From Peribacillus sp. ACCC06369 (GTDB lineage: Bacteria; Bacillota; Bacilli; Bacillales; DSM-1321), in the NCBI RefSeq assembly GCF_030348945.1, contig NZ_JAUCEN010000002.1:2294001-2358000 (forward strand): a stretch of DNA of 64,000 nt. Direction: 5' to 3'. Below are positions 25,814 through 36,341 of the stretch, one piece after another; within the stretch, counting starts at the first letter, position 1, and every line of letters starts with the position of its first letter. Below the pieces are notes generated by a model. That model did no database searches. It saw only the letters and a program-made list of their open reading frames with translations, and was not told the origin of the DNA. Made by a program: the position numbers and the translations under genes.

Positions 25814-27799
25814 GTGGCAAAGAAAGTAAAAACAATCGAGTACAATGATGATGCAATTCAGGTACTGGAAGGACTCGAAGCGGTCAGAAAACGTCCCGGT
25901 ATGTATATCGGCAGTACTGATGCACGCGGACTTCATCATTTAGTGTACGAGATTGTCGATAACTCCGTAGATGAGGCTTTGGCTGGATATGGAGACCAAA
26001 TTAGTGTGAAAATACATAAAGATAACAGTGTAAGTGTGTCAGATAAAGGCCGTGGAATGCCTACCGGTATGCATAAATTGGGTAAACCGACGCCTGAAGT
26101 CATTTTGACGATTCTTCATGCCGGGGGGAAATTTGGACAAGGCGGTTATAAAACGAGTGGAGGCCTTCATGGGGTTGGTGCTTCGGTCGTTAACGCGTTG
26201 TCTGAATGGCTTGTCGTGACGATCAAAAGGGACGGGTTCATCTACGAACAACGTTTTTTCAATGGCGGCAAGCCGGAAACCACCCTGGAGAAAATCGGTA
26301 AAACCAATCAAGCTGGTACCAAAATCCACTTCAAGCCCGATCCAAAAATATTTTCGGTGACAACGTTCAATTATGATATCCTATGTGAGCGTCTTCGCGA
26401 ATCAGCTTTTCTTTTAAAAGGCATGAAGATAGATTTGACGGATGAACGAAACGATCATAATGAAACTTTTCACTATGAAAATGGAATTGAAGCGTTTGTG
26501 GATTACTTAAATGAGGAAAAAGAGACCCTCCATAGTGTAGTCAGCTTAGAAGGGGAACAAAATGGGATAGAAGTCGATCTCGCCTTTCAATTCAACGATG
26601 GGTATTCAGAAAATATTTTAAGCTTTGTAAATAACGTTCGAACAAAAGACGGCGGCACCCATGAGATTGGCGCAAAAACGGCCATGACACGGGCATTTAA
26701 TGATTATGCCAGAAAAATGGGGCTATTGAAGGAAAAAGATAAAAACCTCGAAGGTACCGATATACGTGAAGGCTTGTCTTCAATAATTTCTGTTCGTATC
26801 CCAGAAGAACTTCTTCAATTCGAAGGACAAACCAAGAGCAAGCTTGGAACTAGTGAAGCCCGTTCTGCAGTCGATTCCATCGTGTCAGAGCACTTAGCCT
26901 ACTTTTTTGAAGAAGATCCGACCACGAGTACACTATTGGTTAAAAAAGCGATTAAAGCGTTCCAGGCCCGGGAAGCTGCGCGCAAAGCCCGTGAAGATGC
27001 AAGAAGCGGAAAGAAACGGAAAAAATCTGACGCCATCCTTTCAGGGAAATTGACACCAGCTCAATCGAAAAATCCCGAACGGAATGAATTATATCTCGTG
27101 GAAGGGGACTCTGCTGGAGGATCCGCAAAACAAGGGCGCGATCGCCGATTCCAAGCAGTACTGCCATTACGGGGTAAAGTTATCAATACGGAAAAGGCAA
27201 AACTAGCGGATATTTTTAAAAACGAGGAAATAAATACGATCATCCATGCTATCGGTGGAGGTGTCGGGGCGGAGTTCAATACGCCGGACACCAACTATGA
27301 TAAAGTTATCATCATGACTGATGCCGATACGGATGGTGCCCATATCCAAGTGCTGCTGCTGACTTTCTTTTATCGCTATATGAAGCCGTTGATAGAGGCA
27401 GGAAAGGTTTACATTGCCTTGCCCCCTTTATATAAAGTGAGTAAAGGGACCGGGAAGAAAGAAGTCATTGAATATGCTTGGAGCGACGAGGAACTTCAGG
27501 GAGCGATAGACAAGGTAGGGAAAGGCTATATGATTCAGCGCTATAAAGGGCTGGGTGAGATGAATGCCGATCAATTATGGGATACCACCATGAACCCGGA
27601 AACTAGGACATTGATACGTGTGAAGATCGATGACGGTGCCCGTGCAGAAAGACGAGTGACAACGTTGATGGGAGATAAGGTCGAACCGCGCCGTAAATGG
27701 ATTGAAGCCAATGTCGCTTTTGGTCTCGAAGAGGAATCGAATATTTTAGATAATGAAAATATGTCGATTGAAGAGGAGGTCAATAACGATGGTATTTGA
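25814..27799 (+). CDS. parE: DNA topoisomerase IV subunit B
   Basis: ParE is the ATPase subunit of topoisomerase IV, which decatenates chromosomes. The 661-residue protein has [19 protein letters not shown], the GHKL ATP site [24 protein letters not shown], and a TOPRIM domain with [18 protein letters not shown] and [23 protein letters not shown] and the absence of gyrase-only features favour ParE over GyrB. The GTG start at 25814 is chosen because GAAAGGGGAA ends 6-7 nt before it; the upstream TTG lacks an RBS. It overlaps parC by 11 nt. Confidence 0.96.
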   Translation: MAKKVKTIEYNDDAIQVLEGLEAVRKRPGMYIGSTDARGLHHLVYEIVDNSVDEALAGYGDQISVKIHKDNSVSVSDKGRGMPTGMHKLGKPTPEVILTILHAGGKFGQGGYKTSGGLHGVGASVVNALSEWLVVTIKRDGFIYEQRFFNGGKPETTLEKIGKTNQAGTKIHFKPDPKIFSVTTFNYDILCERLRESAFLLKGMKIDLTDERNDHNETFHYENGIEAFVDYLNEEKETLHSVVSLEGEQNGIEVDLAFQFNDGYSENILSFVNNVRTKDGGTHEIGAKTAMTRAFNDYARKMGLLKEKDKNLEGTDIREGLSSIISVRIPEELLQFEGQTKSKLGTSEARSAVDSIVSEHLAYFFEEDPTTSTLLVKKAIKAFQAREAARKAREDARSGKKRKKSDAILSGKLTPAQSKNPERNELYLVEGDSAGGSAKQGRDRRFQAVLPLRGKVINTEKAKLADIFKNEEINTIIHAIGGGVGAEFNTPDTNYDKVIIMTDADTDGAHIQVLLLTFFYRYMKPLIEAGKVYIALPPLYKVSKGTGKKEVIEYAWSDEELQGAIDKVGKGYMIQRYKGLGEMNADQLWDTTMNPETRTLIRVKIDDGARAERRVTTLMGDKVEPRRKWIEANVAFGLEEESNILDNENMSIEEEVNNDGI

Positions 27800-30233
27800 A
27801 GAAACGTTTCGAGATTTGCCGCTAGAAGAGGTAATTGGGGACCGCTTCGGGCGTTATAGTAAATATATTATCCAGGATCGGGCACTGCCGGATGCAAGGG
27901 ACGGATTAAAGCCAGTTCAGCGCAGGATATTGTATGCGATGCATGTAGAAGGAAATACACAGGAAAAAGGATTTAGGAAATCTGCAAAAACGGTCGGTAA
28001 TGTAATTGGTAACTATCATCCTCATGGCGATTCATCTGTTTATGAGGCAATGGTCCGGATGAGCCAAGACTGGAAGCTGCGAAAGGTCATGGTTCAAATG
28101 CACGGAAACAACGGTAGTATTGATGGTGATCCGCCTGCTGCGATGAGGTATACAGAAGCAAGGCTATCATCGATTGCCTCCGAGATGTTACGAGATATTG
28201 AAAAAAGGACGGTCGATTTTGTACCGAACTTCGATGATACTTCGGAAGAACCTATTGTTTTGCCAGCGATGTTTCCTAACTTGCTTGTAAACGGATCCAC
28301 AGGAATTTCTGCCGGTTATGCCACTGAAATCCCGCCACATCAAATAGGTGAAGTCATTGATGCTGCCATAATGCGAATCGATAAGCCTGAAGCGACAGTC
28401 GCTGACTTAATGACGGTCATTAAGGGGCCGGATTTCCCTACAGGCGGTATCATTCAAGGAATTGAAGGCATTCGTAAAGCCTATGAAACAGGTAAAGGGA
28501 AAATAATCATTCGCGGGTTGGCGGAAGTTGAAACGATTCGCGGCGGCAAACAGCAAATCGTCATCACTGAAATCCCTTATGAAGTCAATAAAGCGAACCT
28601 TGTCAAGAAAATGGATGAGTTCCGTCTTGACCGGAAAGTGGAAGGTATCGCTGAAGTAAGGGATGAAACGGACCGTACAGGACTGCGTATCGTCATTGAA
28701 CTGAAAAAGGAAGCGGATGCCAATGGCGTCCTGCATTATTTATATAAAAATTCCGATCTTCAAATTGCTTACAATTTTAATATGGTCGCGATTTATAAAA
28801 AGCGGCCGACATTGATGAGCCTGCCAAAAATGCTAGATGCTTATATCGATCACCGTAAAGAGGTAATCGTGAACCGCTCCCGTTATGAGTTGCAAAAAGC
28901 TCATGACAGGGCACATATTGTCGATGGTTTAGTGAAGGCTTTATCTATATTGGATGAAGTCATCGCTGTAATCCGTGCCTCTAAAGATAAACGGAATGCC
29001 AAAGATAATCTCATCGCTAATTTCGCATTTACAGAAGCTCAAGCTGAAGCCATTGTCTCCTTACAGTTATATAGGCTGACAAATACGGATATTACAGCGC
29101 TTGAAGCAGAGGCAGCGGAATTGAAGAACAAAATTGAGGAATTGACCAAGATTCTTGGCAGTGAAAAAGTTCTTTTTCAAGTTATAAAAAAAGAACTTCG
29201 ATTCATTAAAAAAGGTTTTGATGACGGCCGGCGTTCCAAAATCGAAAAAGAAATTGAAGAAATCAAAATTAATCTTGAAGTCTTGATTGCGAGTGAAGAT
29301 GTGATGGTGACCGTGACGAAAGAAGGCTATGTCAAACGGACTTCATTACGGTCTTATGCAGCATCAGGCGGTCTTGATTTTGGCATGAAGGATTCCGATC
29401 GCCTGCTCCAGAGGCTGGAGATGAATACGACAGATGTCCTGTTACTGTTCACATCAAAAGGAAACTTCCTCTATTGTCCAGTTCATCAGCTTCCTGATAT
29501 TCGTTGGAAGGAAACCGGTCAGCATATCGCGAACATCATACCTATCGACAGGGAAGAACAAATCATAAAAGCGATTCCTATCAAAGATTTCACCCTGCCG
29601 CAATTCTTAGTGTTCATCACTAAAAATGGTATGGTGAAAAAGACTGAAATAGCTTCCTACAAAGCCCAGAGACATTCAAAACCACTGGTCGGTGTCAATT
29701 TAAAAGGTGATGATGAACTGGTCGATGTCCATCATACCGATGGACAGGCAGACCTTTTCCTAGTCACGCATAATGGCTATGGTTTATGGTTTGATGAAGA
29801 AGAAGTAAGTGTTGTAGGTGTCCGGGCAGCAGGAGTCAAAGGGATTAATTTGAAAGAGGATGACTATGTCATTGGCGGTAAGGTTTTAGCCAAGGATAGT
29901 AAAGAATCAATCCTTATCGTTACCCAGCGCGGAGCCATCAAGAAAATGAAATTAACCGAGTTTGAGAAAACGAGCCGGGCAAAACGCGGTGTCGTGGTCT
30001 TGAGGGAATTGAAATCGAATCCTCATAGGGTCATTGGATTTGATACCATCAACAAAACTGATAGTCTATTCATTCTTTCTGAAAAGGGAACCATTGAAAC
30101 GATCCACGCCGCTTCATTAAAGAATCATGATCGATACACGAATGGATCATTTGTTTTTGATGAAACGGTTAGTGGAAAAGCGAAAGAACTGTGGAAGATA
30201 TCATTGGAAGATGACTCCGCCATAGAGCAGTGA
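27789..30233 (+). CDS. parC: DNA topoisomerase IV subunit A
   Basis: ParC is the DNA-cleaving subunit. The 814-residue protein shows the winged-helix core with [36 protein letters not shown] (the quinolone region, with unmutated-looking Ser and Glu), and the catalytic Tyr121 in [11 protein letters not shown]. The C-terminal pinwheel domain has repeats such as [13 protein letters not shown] and [11 protein letters not shown] rather than the GyrA box. GAGGAGG at 27773 sets the ATG at 27789, inside the end of parE, so translation is coupled. A terminator follows. Confidence 0.96.
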   Translation: MVFEETFRDLPLEEVIGDRFGRYSKYIIQDRALPDARDGLKPVQRRILYAMHVEGNTQEKGFRKSAKTVGNVIGNYHPHGDSSVYEAMVRMSQDWKLRKVMVQMHGNNGSIDGDPPAAMRYTEARLSSIASEMLRDIEKRTVDFVPNFDDTSEEPIVLPAMFPNLLVNGSTGISAGYATEIPPHQIGEVIDAAIMRIDKPEATVADLMTVIKGPDFPTGGIIQGIEGIRKAYETGKGKIIIRGLAEVETIRGGKQQIVITEIPYEVNKANLVKKMDEFRLDRKVEGIAEVRDETDRTGLRIVIELKKEADANGVLHYLYKNSDLQIAYNFNMVAIYKKRPTLMSLPKMLDAYIDHRKEVIVNRSRYELQKAHDRAHIVDGLVKALSILDEVIAVIRASKDKRNAKDNLIANFAFTEAQAEAIVSLQLYRLTNTDITALEAEAAELKNKIEELTKILGSEKVLFQVIKKELRFIKKGFDDGRRSKIEKEIEEIKINLEVLIASEDVMVTVTKEGYVKRTSLRSYAASGGLDFGMKDSDRLLQRLEMNTTDVLLLFTSKGNFLYCPVHQLPDIRWKETGQHIANIIPIDREEQIIKAIPIKDFTLPQFLVFITKNGMVKKTEIASYKAQRHSKPLVGVNLKGDDELVDVHHTDGQADLFLVTHNGYGLWFDEEEVSVVGVRAAGVKGINLKEDDYVIGGKVLAKDSKESILIVTQRGAIKKMKLTEFEKTSRAKRGVVVLRELKSNPHRVIGFDTINKTDSLFILSEKGTIETIHAASLKNHDRYTNGSFVFDETVSGKAKELWKISLEDDSAIEQ

Positions 30234-30246
30234 ATCATTTTTTTAT

Positions 30247-30287
30247 AGGGATGCTGATCATAATCAGCATCCCTTTTTATTTTTTTC
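30247..30287 (+). terminator. Rho-independent terminator after parC
   Basis: A 12-bp perfect stem AGGGATGCTGAT/ATCAGCATCCCT with loop CATA is followed by a long T-run. Confidence 0.93.
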
Positions 30288-30366
30288 ACAAAAGAACAGT
30301 CCTATAAGAAAATAATCCCCGCATATCCCCATTACAGGTTGAGTCCTTTTACGAGAGTAACCTTTT

Positions 30367-30392
30367 AAGTCAAAAATGACTTATTGAGTCAA
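30367..30392. promoter_or_regulatory. Candidate enhancer (UAS) of the acyl-CoA operon
   Basis: The dyad AAGTCA-AAAA-TGACTT is followed by TTGAGTCAA, about 110-130 bp upstream of the -24 element. The 12-mer AGTCAAAAATGA recurs with one change (AGTCAAAAGTGA, 38870-38881) at a similar distance before the liv promoter. Confidence 0.5.
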
Positions 30393-30496
30393 TTTTAAAT
30401 CCTAGCATTGCGAGCCATATATTTCTAATGGGACAACAAATAATTCAATTTTGAATTTTAATATTAACAGAATCTACATAACATAACGATTTATTT

Positions 30497-30514
30497 TTGG
30501 CACACTCCTTGCAT
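30497..30514 (+). promoter_or_regulatory. Sigma-54 (-24/-12) promoter
   Basis: TTGGCACACTCCTTGCAT fits TGGCAC-N5-TTGCA exactly. It lies about 50 bp before the ligase start. A sigma-54 activator gene is found at the far end of the operon. Confidence 0.92.
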
Positions 30515-30563
30515 ATTGTTAGTATGACTTCTTTATTTTTTGAATGAAGAAAGGGGAGGACCA

Positions 30564-32165
30564 ATGGATAGACCTTGGAAAAAGCATATCCCGCCCGGAA
30601 ATCCACTGGAGATTGATATTCCTGAAATGTCTTTAACAGAACTATTTTATCAATCAGTCGAACAATATTCGGATAAAACAGCGGTTACGTTCATGGAGCA
30701 AAGGTATACATATTCAGAGTTAGGGAACTTAGTGAAAAAATGTGCCCGCTTGCTTGCTGATGAAGGGATTAAAAAGGGGGATCGTGTGGCTCTTATGCTT
30801 CCTAATTGTCCCCAATATCCGATTGGTTTTTTCGGAACTCTTTTGAATGGAGCAATAGTTGTCCAAATCAATCCGATGTATAAGCAAAACGAATTAATAC
30901 ATGTCCTGAAAGACTCAGGTGCAAGGCTCATCATTGTGCTCGACGAATTATTGCCAATAGTTGAAGCCGTAATGGCTGAAACCGATGTTGAAAAGATGTT
31001 GTGTGTGTCTCTGGAAAAAGGTAAATGTGAAATGATAAAAAAGCTGCTATCAGTAACAGAGGCGGATTTCACAGTGCGGATTGAACCCTCCGAAGATGTC
31101 GCCGTTCTCCAATATACAGGAGGAACGACAGGGCGTTCTAAAGGGGCGATGCTAACCCATGGTAATATCGTTGCGAATACGCTGCAAAGTGCAGCTGCTT
31201 CAAGAATAAATACTCAAAAGGGGAAGGAAAGGGTACTTGGAGTTTCCCCATTATTTCATGTTTACGGGATGACTTCAGGGATGAACCTGACATTTTATAA
31301 TGGTGGAGAATTAATTCTTGTATCCCGGTTTGAGGTGACGGAAATCGTCGATATTATCAATAAACTTAAACCGACCATTTTTCCAGGGGTACCAACGATG
31401 TATATTGCTTTATTACAATATTACCAGTCCCAACCATTTGATTTGCATACATTGAAATCTTGCGTTTCAGGTTCGTCACCATTGCCATTGAATGTATTGT
31501 CAAGGTTTAACGAATTGAGTGGAACAAAGATTGCAGAGGGCTATGGCCTGTCCGAGGCGTCACCAGTCACTCACCGAAATCCAGTTAGCGGTCTCCAGAA
31601 ATCTGGAAGTATCGGGATTCCTTTACAGAATACTGATGCCGCCATAATTGACAGTATTACAGGAGAACCATCCCTCTTGGTTGATACACCAGGTGAATTG
31701 GTCATAAAGGGTCCACAGGTAATGAAAGGCTATTGGGGCATGCCTGAAGAGACGCGAAATACGATTCAAAACGGATGGCTTCATACCGGTGACATTGCCA
31801 AGATGGATGAAGATGGCTTCTTTTACATTGTGGGACGCAAGAAAGAAATGATCATCGCAGGCGGATTCAATATTTATCCAATTGAAATTGAAGATATTCT
31901 CTACAGCCATCATAAGGTTCTTGAAGCTGCCGTCTTTGGCGTTCCCGATCAATATCGCGGTGAAACGGTACATGCTGCGGTAGTTTTAAAGCCAAGTGAA
32001 AGGATAACTGAAAACGAGTTGAAAGATTATTGCCGAAAACAGCTCGCTGCCTTTAAAGTCCCAAAAATAATCACATTTGAAAGTGAACTTCCGAAGACAG
32101 CGGTCGGTAAAATCTTGAAACGCAAGCTTCAAGAAAAACATATCGCTTATTCGGATAAAATATGA
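30564..32165 (+). CDS. AMP-forming acyl-CoA synthetase
   Basis: This 533-residue ANL-family ligase activates a fatty or related carboxylic acid. Motifs are VLQYTGGTTGRSKGAMLTH near residue 180, GYGLSEASPVTHRNP near 325, the hinge GDIAKMDEDGFFYIVGRKKEMII near 410, VFGVPDQYRGETVHAAVVL near 455, and the catalytic lysine in LPKTAVGKILKRKL. The ATG at 30564 follows AAAGGGGAGGA. It is the first gene of a sigma-54 operon with two acyl-CoA dehydrogenases, an SDR and two MaoC proteins. Chain length and structure of the substrate cannot be told. Confidence 0.9.
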   Translation: MDRPWKKHIPPGNPLEIDIPEMSLTELFYQSVEQYSDKTAVTFMEQRYTYSELGNLVKKCARLLADEGIKKGDRVALMLPNCPQYPIGFFGTLLNGAIVVQINPMYKQNELIHVLKDSGARLIIVLDELLPIVEAVMAETDVEKMLCVSLEKGKCEMIKKLLSVTEADFTVRIEPSEDVAVLQYTGGTTGRSKGAMLTHGNIVANTLQSAAASRINTQKGKERVLGVSPLFHVYGMTSGMNLTFYNGGELILVSRFEVTEIVDIINKLKPTIFPGVPTMYIALLQYYQSQPFDLHTLKSCVSGSSPLPLNVLSRFNELSGTKIAEGYGLSEASPVTHRNPVSGLQKSGSIGIPLQNTDAAIIDSITGEPSLLVDTPGELVIKGPQVMKGYWGMPEETRNTIQNGWLHTGDIAKMDEDGFFYIVGRKKEMIIAGGFNIYPIEIEDILYSHHKVLEAAVFGVPDQYRGETVHAAVVLKPSERITENELKDYCRKQLAAFKVPKIITFESELPKTAVGKILKRKLQEKHIAYSDKI

Positions 32166-32176
32166 AAGCGTTAACA
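32163..32176 (+). promoter_or_regulatory. CcpA cre site inside the acyl-CoA operon
   Basis: TGAAAGCGTTAACA matches the cre consensus TGWNANCGNTNNCA at every position. It begins at the ligase stop codon, about 1.6 kb downstream of the sigma-54 promoter. CcpA bound there would act as a transcription roadblock under glucose. Confidence 0.75.
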
Positions 32177-32204
32177 ATCAATTCGCGGATAAAGGGGAAT
32201 GAAA

Positions 32205-33356
32205 ATGGACTTTCGCTTAGATGAAGACATCCTGCTATTAAAAGAAAATATAAGACAGTTTATCGAAGAGCAAATCGATCCTTTTTCCATGCAGATAGAG
32301 GATGAAGATCATATCCCGGAATCGATCATTAATTTATCGAAGGAAATCGGGTTATTCGGACTTAGTATCCCGGAAAATTATGGTGGGCTCGGAATCGGAA
32401 TGGTAGGGAAATGTGCTTTATATGAGGAAATCGGCAAAACACATAATGGATATACCACTCTGATTGGGGCCCACACAGGTATAGGGACAGTAGGGATAGT
32501 TGAAATGGGCAATGAAATGCAAAAGGAAAAGTATCTTCCAGATATGGCAAGCGGTAATAAAATTGGCGCATTTGCTTTAACTGAGCCTGCAGCGGGGTCC
32601 CATGCGACGAATCTCAAAATGACGGCTGTCAAAAGTGGCGATAAGTATATCCTAAATGGGACTAAGCATTATATAACGAATGCAGATGTAGCGGATATTT
32701 TTACAGTTATGGCCGTAACGGACAAAGATAAAGGGGCAAAAGGAATCACTTCATTCATAGTAGAAAAGGATTTTCCTGGTTTTAGAGTTGGTAGCCTGGA
32801 AAGGAAAATGGGACTACGAGGCTCACATTCGGCCGAATTGGTTTTTGAAGATTGCGAGGTTCCGGCTGAAAATGTACTGGGGGACGTTGGTCAAGGGTAT
32901 GTAAATGCATTGAAAATCCTTGCAAATGGCCGGGCAGGCCTTGCGGCACGAAATTTGGGGTCCTGTCAATACCTGCTGGATCTATCTACTAAATATGCCA
33001 CCGAACGTGAACAATTCGATGTTCCTATCATTGATCATCAAGCCGTATCTCATATGATTGCCGAGATGGCAATGGAAATAGAAGCACTTCGCTCATTCAC
33101 ATACCGTGTCGCATGGATGGTCGATCAGAAAGAAAAAATCATTAAAGAAGCGGCAATGCTTAAGTTGTATGGTTCAGAAGTATATAATCGTGTCGCTGAT
33201 AAGGCCGTTCAGATTCATGGCGGGATGGGATACATGAAGGATTATCCAGTTGAACGTTTCTATCGGGATGCCCGAATCACTAGAATATATGAAGGCACAT
33301 CCGAAATCCAAAAAAATATCATTACTGGGCAATTGAAGAGAAAATATCAAAACTAG
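32205..33356 (+). CDS. Acyl-CoA dehydrogenase 1 of the operon
   Basis: This 383-residue FAD-dependent dehydrogenase has FRLDEDILLLKENIRQFIEE at the start, ALTEPAAGSHATNLKMTA near 125, KHYITNADVADIF, and IHGGMGYMKDYPVERFYRDARITRIYEGTSEIQ at the C-terminal end, with the usual catalytic Glu in YEGT. The ATG at 32205 is 7 nt after AAAGGGG. It forms the alpha,beta-enoyl-CoA. The following gene encodes a second dehydrogenase, so the two may form a heteromer or act on different intermediates. Confidence 0.93.
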   Translation: MDFRLDEDILLLKENIRQFIEEQIDPFSMQIEDEDHIPESIINLSKEIGLFGLSIPENYGGLGIGMVGKCALYEEIGKTHNGYTTLIGAHTGIGTVGIVEMGNEMQKEKYLPDMASGNKIGAFALTEPAAGSHATNLKMTAVKSGDKYILNGTKHYITNADVADIFTVMAVTDKDKGAKGITSFIVEKDFPGFRVGSLERKMGLRGSHSAELVFEDCEVPAENVLGDVGQGYVNALKILANGRAGLAARNLGSCQYLLDLSTKYATEREQFDVPIIDHQAVSHMIAEMAMEIEALRSFTYRVAWMVDQKEKIIKEAAMLKLYGSEVYNRVADKAVQIHGGMGYMKDYPVERFYRDARITRIYEGTSEIQKNIITGQLKRKYQN

Positions 33357-33382
33357 TCTAATTGGAAAGTGGAGGGGTTAAA

Positions 33383-34558
33383 ATGGATTTACGATTATCG
33401 GATGAACAAAAAATGGTACAAAAAACAATACGCAAGTTTGTGGAAAATGAATTGATTCCCTTGGAAAATGAAGTACTACGGAATGAAATGGCTGGAAAAC
33501 CTAGTTTACCAGAGGGGACATTAAAAGAATTACAGGAAAAAGCAAAAAAAGCTGGGTTTTGGGGCATCAATACTCCGGAGGAATTTGGTGGGGCAGACTT
33601 AGGACAGCTTATGATGGCCATTGTCTTGATGGAAGTATCAAAAACGTTTGTACCATTCAGCTTTGGAGGTTCGGCGGACAATATTCTTTATTATGGTAAT
33701 GAAGAACAGAAAAAGAAATATCTGATCCCTACGATTAACGGGGAGAAAAAGTCCTGTTTTGCCATGACGGAGCCGGGAGCAGGGTCCGATACGCGAAATA
33801 TTAAAATGACGGCAGTAAAAGAAGGGAACGAATGGGTGCTTAACGGGGAAAAAACTTTCATTACAGGAGGAAACGATGCCGATTTCGTCATGGTCATTGC
33901 TGTAACCGACAAAGAAAGTCATCAAGCAACCGGAACGGAAGGGGTAACTTGTTTCATTGTAGACCGTGATATGGGCTGGAGATCAGAATATATCAATACG
34001 ATGGGAGAATGGGGACCGGCCGGTTTGGTTTTTGATAATGTCAGGGTACCTGAAGAAAACATTTTAGGGGAAGTGCATGGCGGTTATAAACTAGGCTTGG
34101 AATGGATTGGGTTTGCAAGATGGATTGTGGGGGCGCGCGCTGTCGGTTCTGCAGAAAGATTGCTGCAAATGGCTATAGAATACGCTAAAGAACGTGTTAC
34201 ATTCGGTAAACCGATTGCTGAGCGACAGGCCATTCAATGGCAGATTGCTGATTCGGCTGTAGAAATCGAAGCTGCAAGATGGCTTGTTTTGAATGCAGCT
34301 TTCACACTTGATAATGGAGAAGACAATCGCCATTTAGCTTCAATGGCTAAACTCTATGGAGCGAATATGGGGAATCGGGTCGTTGATCGCGTATTGCAGA
34401 TACACGGTGGCATGGGTTATACGAAGGAGCTTCCTATTGAACGTTGGTACCGTGAGGCTAGGCTTTGGAGGATTTATGATGGCACGGATGAAATACAGCG
34501 GATGATCATTTCCCGAAATTTGATTAAGGGACATGTTAAATTAGGACAATTCTTATAA
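33383..34558 (+). CDS. Acyl-CoA dehydrogenase 2 of the operon
   Basis: This 391-residue protein is from a different acyl-CoA dehydrogenase subfamily. It has LRLSDEQKMVQKTIRKFVENE, AMTEPGAGSDTRNIKMTA, GEKTFITGGNDADFVMV, and IHGGMGYTKELPIERWYREAR followed by IYDGTDEIQRM. The usual catalytic Glu position is Asp (YDGT), common in some clades where the base may lie elsewhere or Asp serves. GTGGAGGGG precedes the ATG at 33383. Confidence 0.92.
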   Translation: MDLRLSDEQKMVQKTIRKFVENELIPLENEVLRNEMAGKPSLPEGTLKELQEKAKKAGFWGINTPEEFGGADLGQLMMAIVLMEVSKTFVPFSFGGSADNILYYGNEEQKKKYLIPTINGEKKSCFAMTEPGAGSDTRNIKMTAVKEGNEWVLNGEKTFITGGNDADFVMVIAVTDKESHQATGTEGVTCFIVDRDMGWRSEYINTMGEWGPAGLVFDNVRVPEENILGEVHGGYKLGLEWIGFARWIVGARAVGSAERLLQMAIEYAKERVTFGKPIAERQAIQWQIADSAVEIEAARWLVLNAAFTLDNGEDNRHLASMAKLYGANMGNRVVDRVLQIHGGMGYTKELPIERWYREARLWRIYDGTDEIQRMIISRNLIKGHVKLGQFL

Positions 34559-34578
34559 TAGATTAGGAGGAAACGATT

Positions 34579-35343
34579 ATGACAGGGAGATTTACAGGGA
34601 AAACGGCTTTAGTTACGGGTGGAAGCAGAGGGATTGGCCTGGCGATCGTCGAACTATTTGCAAGCGAAGGCGCAAATGTAGCCATTATCGATATCAACGA
34701 AGAGGTTTTGACATCAACAGGAAATGAATTAAGGGATAAGGGTTACACCATTTTTACAAAAGTGGCCAATGTGGTCAATTCCGAAGAAGTGGAAGCATCC
34801 ATTAGAGAAATAGCCGACACATTCGGCTCCCTTGATATCCTCGTGAATAATGCGGGGGTCATCCGAGATAATCTACTTTTTAAAATGACCGATTCAGATT
34901 GGCAAACGGTGATGGATGTGCATTTAAAGGGTACCTTCAATGCAGTACGTTCCGCCCAGAAGCATATGGTTGCAAATAAATACGGAAGAATCATCAATAT
35001 ATCATCCACCTCCGCCCTTGGGAATCGTGGGCAGGCTAATTATTCAGCTGCAAAAGCCGGGCTTCAGGGGTTAACAAAAACACTAGCGATCGAACTTGGA
35101 AAATATGGAATAACGGCTAATTCGGTCGCACCAGGTTTTATCGAAACCGAAATGACGAAAGAAACAGCCAGGCGGGTGGGAGTGAGTTTTGAACAATTCA
35201 TCCAGGATAGGGCAAACAGTATTCCTGTTGCTAGAAGCGGTTTGCCAAGTGATATTGCTCATGCTGTTGCATTCTTTGCTGATGAAGCATCCTCATTCAT
35301 TAGTGGACAGGTTTTATATGTCGCAGGCGGTCCAAAAAATTAA
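34579..35343 (+). CDS. 3-hydroxyacyl-CoA dehydrogenase of the FabG-like SDR family
   Basis: This 254-residue short-chain dehydrogenase has TGGSRGIG near residue 12, ILVNNAGVIRDNLLFKMT near 88, NISSTSALGNRGQANYSAAKAG with catalytic Ser and YxxxK near 140-157, and a C-terminal ISGQVLYVAGG. It is preceded by AGGAGGAAA. Within this operon it most likely oxidises the (R)-3-hydroxyacyl-CoA made by the MaoC-type hydratase next door, rather than acting in fatty-acid synthesis. The stereochemistry is inferred from the families. Confidence 0.88.
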   Translation: MTGRFTGKTALVTGGSRGIGLAIVELFASEGANVAIIDINEEVLTSTGNELRDKGYTIFTKVANVVNSEEVEASIREIADTFGSLDILVNNAGVIRDNLLFKMTDSDWQTVMDVHLKGTFNAVRSAQKHMVANKYGRIINISSTSALGNRGQANYSAAKAGLQGLTKTLAIELGKYGITANSVAPGFIETEMTKETARRVGVSFEQFIQDRANSIPVARSGLPSDIAHAVAFFADEASSFISGQVLYVAGGPKN

Positions 35344-35361
35344 GGGAAAAGGCGGGATGTT

Positions 35362-35814
35362 ATGTTCAACGAAAGTATTGGAAAACGATCCAAACCCGTT
35401 AAAAATATGGTTGAACGGAGTGCCGTTAAAAAATTCGCATTATCGATTGGTGATCCCCACCCGATTTTCATCGATGAAGAAATAGGCAGGCAATCAAGGT
35501 ATGGAACGAATATCGCACCACCAACTTTCCCAAGGGTTTTTGATTTTGGGTCGATCGAAAGCTTAAACCTCCCGAATAAAGGGTTGATTCACGGCGAGCA
35601 GATATATCGCTACAACAGGCCGCTGAAGGTAGGGGAAGAAATCACCTGTTATACGGAAGTGAAAGACTATTATGAGAAAAAGGGAAAACAAGGGGAAATG
35701 GGATTTCTAGCCTTTAAAAATTATGGGACGGATGCGGATGGGGAAATTGTCTTCACTGCTGAACAGCTTGTCATTATCAATGAAACGATCAGAAGGATGG
35801 TGATGAGTAAGTGA
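35362..35814 (+). CDS. MaoC-related hot-dog protein (FAS1-like dehydratase domain), probable hydratase subunit
   Basis: This 150-residue hot-dog protein resembles the N-terminal half of two-domain MaoC dehydratases: RSAVKKFALSIGDPHPIFIDEE, NIAPPTFPRVFDFG, then LIHGEQIYRYNRPLKVGEEI. The D-x4-H hydratase pair is not in the normal arrangement (HPIF where NPxH is expected), so it is probably the structural half. Its stop overlaps the GTG of the next gene, which supports a heterodimer. Confidence 0.82.
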   Translation: MFNESIGKRSKPVKNMVERSAVKKFALSIGDPHPIFIDEEIGRQSRYGTNIAPPTFPRVFDFGSIESLNLPNKGLIHGEQIYRYNRPLKVGEEITCYTEVKDYYEKKGKQGEMGFLAFKNYGTDADGEIVFTAEQLVIINETIRRMVMSK

Positions 35815-36212
35815 CGACATTAACCGAACTTCATATTGGTGACTCGTTACATTCAATTGAGCTTGAACCTGTAACGCGTTTGGATCTCATTAAGTACGCT
35901 GGTGCATCAGGTGATTTTAATCCCATTCATACGATTGATGAGGAAGCAAAAAATGCTGGTCTTCCCGGTATCATCGCACATGGAATGTGGACGATGGGAA
36001 ACCTCGCAAAGATTTTCAGTAATCTTTATGAAATCGGATTTATCGAAGAATACAAGATTCGTTTCAAAGGTATGGTTTTCTTGAATGATGTCATAACTCT
36101 TCAAGCCGATCTAAAAGAAAAAAGTGGGGATAGATATTTTTTCAATGTAGCGGCCACTAACCAGTCAGGTAAGGAAGCGATCAGTGGAGAGGTTATTTTT
36201 AAGGCCTACTAA
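35811..36212 (+). CDS. MaoC-type (R)-specific enoyl-CoA hydratase, catalytic subunit
   Basis: This 133-residue hot-dog protein has the hydratase 2 motif YAGASGDFNPIHTID near residue 27 with catalytic Asp and His, followed by GLPGIIAHGMWTMG. It hydrates enoyl-CoA to (R)-3-hydroxyacyl-CoA. The GTG start overlaps the previous stop. With the SDR it would run a beta-oxidation variant through R-hydroxy intermediates. No thiolase is present in the operon. Confidence 0.85.
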   Translation: MTTLTELHIGDSLHSIELEPVTRLDLIKYAGASGDFNPIHTIDEEAKNAGLPGIIAHGMWTMGNLAKIFSNLYEIGFIEEYKIRFKGMVFLNDVITLQADLKEKSGDRYFFNVAATNQSGKEAISGEVIFKAY

Positions 36213-36215
36213 GGG

Positions 36216-36253
36216 AAAGTAGTGATGAAAGTTATTTCATCACTACTTTTTTT
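36216..36253 (+). terminator. Rho-independent terminator ending the acyl-CoA operon
   Basis: A 15-bp perfect stem AAAGTAGTGATGAAA/TTTCATCACTACTTT with loop GTTA precedes a T-run. Confidence 0.92.
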
Positions 36254-36341
36254 AGGAACGAAATTCGACAATTTTAAAGGGATTTCGAATTTTATCCAGA
36301 ATTGTACTTAAAAAGAATTCTTTTTGCGGCGGTGAATAGTA

